DNA of 6,331 nucleotides from UBA961 sp049317525 (GTDB lineage: Bacteria; Bacteroidota; Ignavibacteria; Kapaibacteriales; UBA961). The stretch lies in NCBI GenBank assembly GCA_049317525.1, contig JBMOIC010000053.1, positions 1 through 6,331 of the forward strand. The letters are read 5' to 3'. Under the pieces are notes generated by a model, which had not been told where the DNA came from, searched no databases, and worked only from the letters and a program-made list of their open reading frames with translations. Within the stretch, counting starts at the first letter, position 1; each line of letters opens with the position of its first letter. Of the stretch, positions 6,255 to 6,331 are shown piece by piece. The translations under genes were made by a program, and so were the position numbers.

Positions 6255-6275
6255 GTTGATACAATGTTGATACAA
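6255..6275. repeat. Tandem direct repeat GTTGATACAA, two copies
   Basis: GTTGATACAA occurs at 6255-6264 and again at 6266-6275, separated by a single T, giving an 11-base period close to one helical turn. Two identical sites on the same helix face would suit a dimeric or tandem-binding regulator of a gene downstream. The repeat lies 40 bases before a possible start codon at 6315. It could also be a simple slippage duplication. Confidence 0.4.
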
Positions 6276-6314
6276 ACTCAGAATGAAATGACCATTATTT
6301 GAATTCATAATTTT

Positions 6315-6331
6315 ATGAAAATATTATTTAT
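6315..6331 (+). CDS. Possible start of another gene, cut by the window end
   Basis: ATGAAAATATTATTTAT reads Met-Lys-Ile-Leu-Phe before the window ends. ATG followed by AAA and hydrophobic codons matches how the two small genes in this window begin (102 and 759) and would suit an exported or membrane protein. Only five full codons are visible, there is no Shine-Dalgarno to confirm the start, and chance is likely in such AT-rich DNA. Confidence 0.2.

Noticed and set aside
6063..6331. CRISPR array or tRNA in the 3' region
   Set aside because: The hairpins differ from each other and there are no regularly spaced repeats. No cloverleaf with a T-loop GTTC motif and acceptor stem can be built.

Overview
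The window is AT-rich (roughly one third G+C by eye). It carries five complete genes, all on the + strand, followed by about 270 bases with no complete gene. No gene start has a convincing Shine-Dalgarno sequence. The best promoter candidate, upstream of the first gene, fits the Bacteroidota pattern (TTTG, then TAnnTTTG) rather than a sigma-70 promoter. With the protein types seen (a SOUL heme-binding protein, a small four-helix membrane protein, and a family-5 solute-binding lipoprotein with an acidic/lysine-containing stretch after the lipid cysteine), this points to a Bacteroidota bacterium. That assignment is an inference, because no marker gene is present.

Layout. Bases 1-101 are a leader with a candidate promoter and a small palindrome. 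A SOUL-family heme-binding protein with an N-terminal membrane anchor lies at 102-695. A 63-base gap with nested inverted repeats follows. Next is a 123-residue four-helix membrane protein (759-1130). After a 72-base gap comes a tight three-gene cluster with gaps of 9 and 3 bases: a complete P1B-type copper-exporting ATPase (copA, 1203-3374); a cytoplasmic double-[4Fe-4S] protein resembling the C-terminal catalytic part of reductive dehalogenases and, more distantly, QueG (3384-4334); and a family-5 peptide/nickel-type solute-binding lipoprotein (4338-6062). The tail (6063-6331) holds a G+C-rich, hairpin-rich element that looks like a dispersed intergenic repeat, a tandem 10-base direct repeat, and possibly the first codons of another gene.

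How the genes may work together. CopA removes Cu(I) from the cytoplasm, and exposed iron-sulfur clusters are a known target of copper toxicity. Placing an iron-sulfur, possibly cobalamin-dependent redox protein directly behind copA is therefore suggestive but unproven. The solute-binding protein lacks its permease and ATPase genes in this window, so its substrate cannot be assigned. The most interesting point is the apparent co-transcription of copA, an uncharacterised reductive-dehalogenase-like protein without a Tat leader, and an orphan solute-binding lipoprotein. I saw no CRISPR array, tRNA, rRNA, transposase or phage gene.
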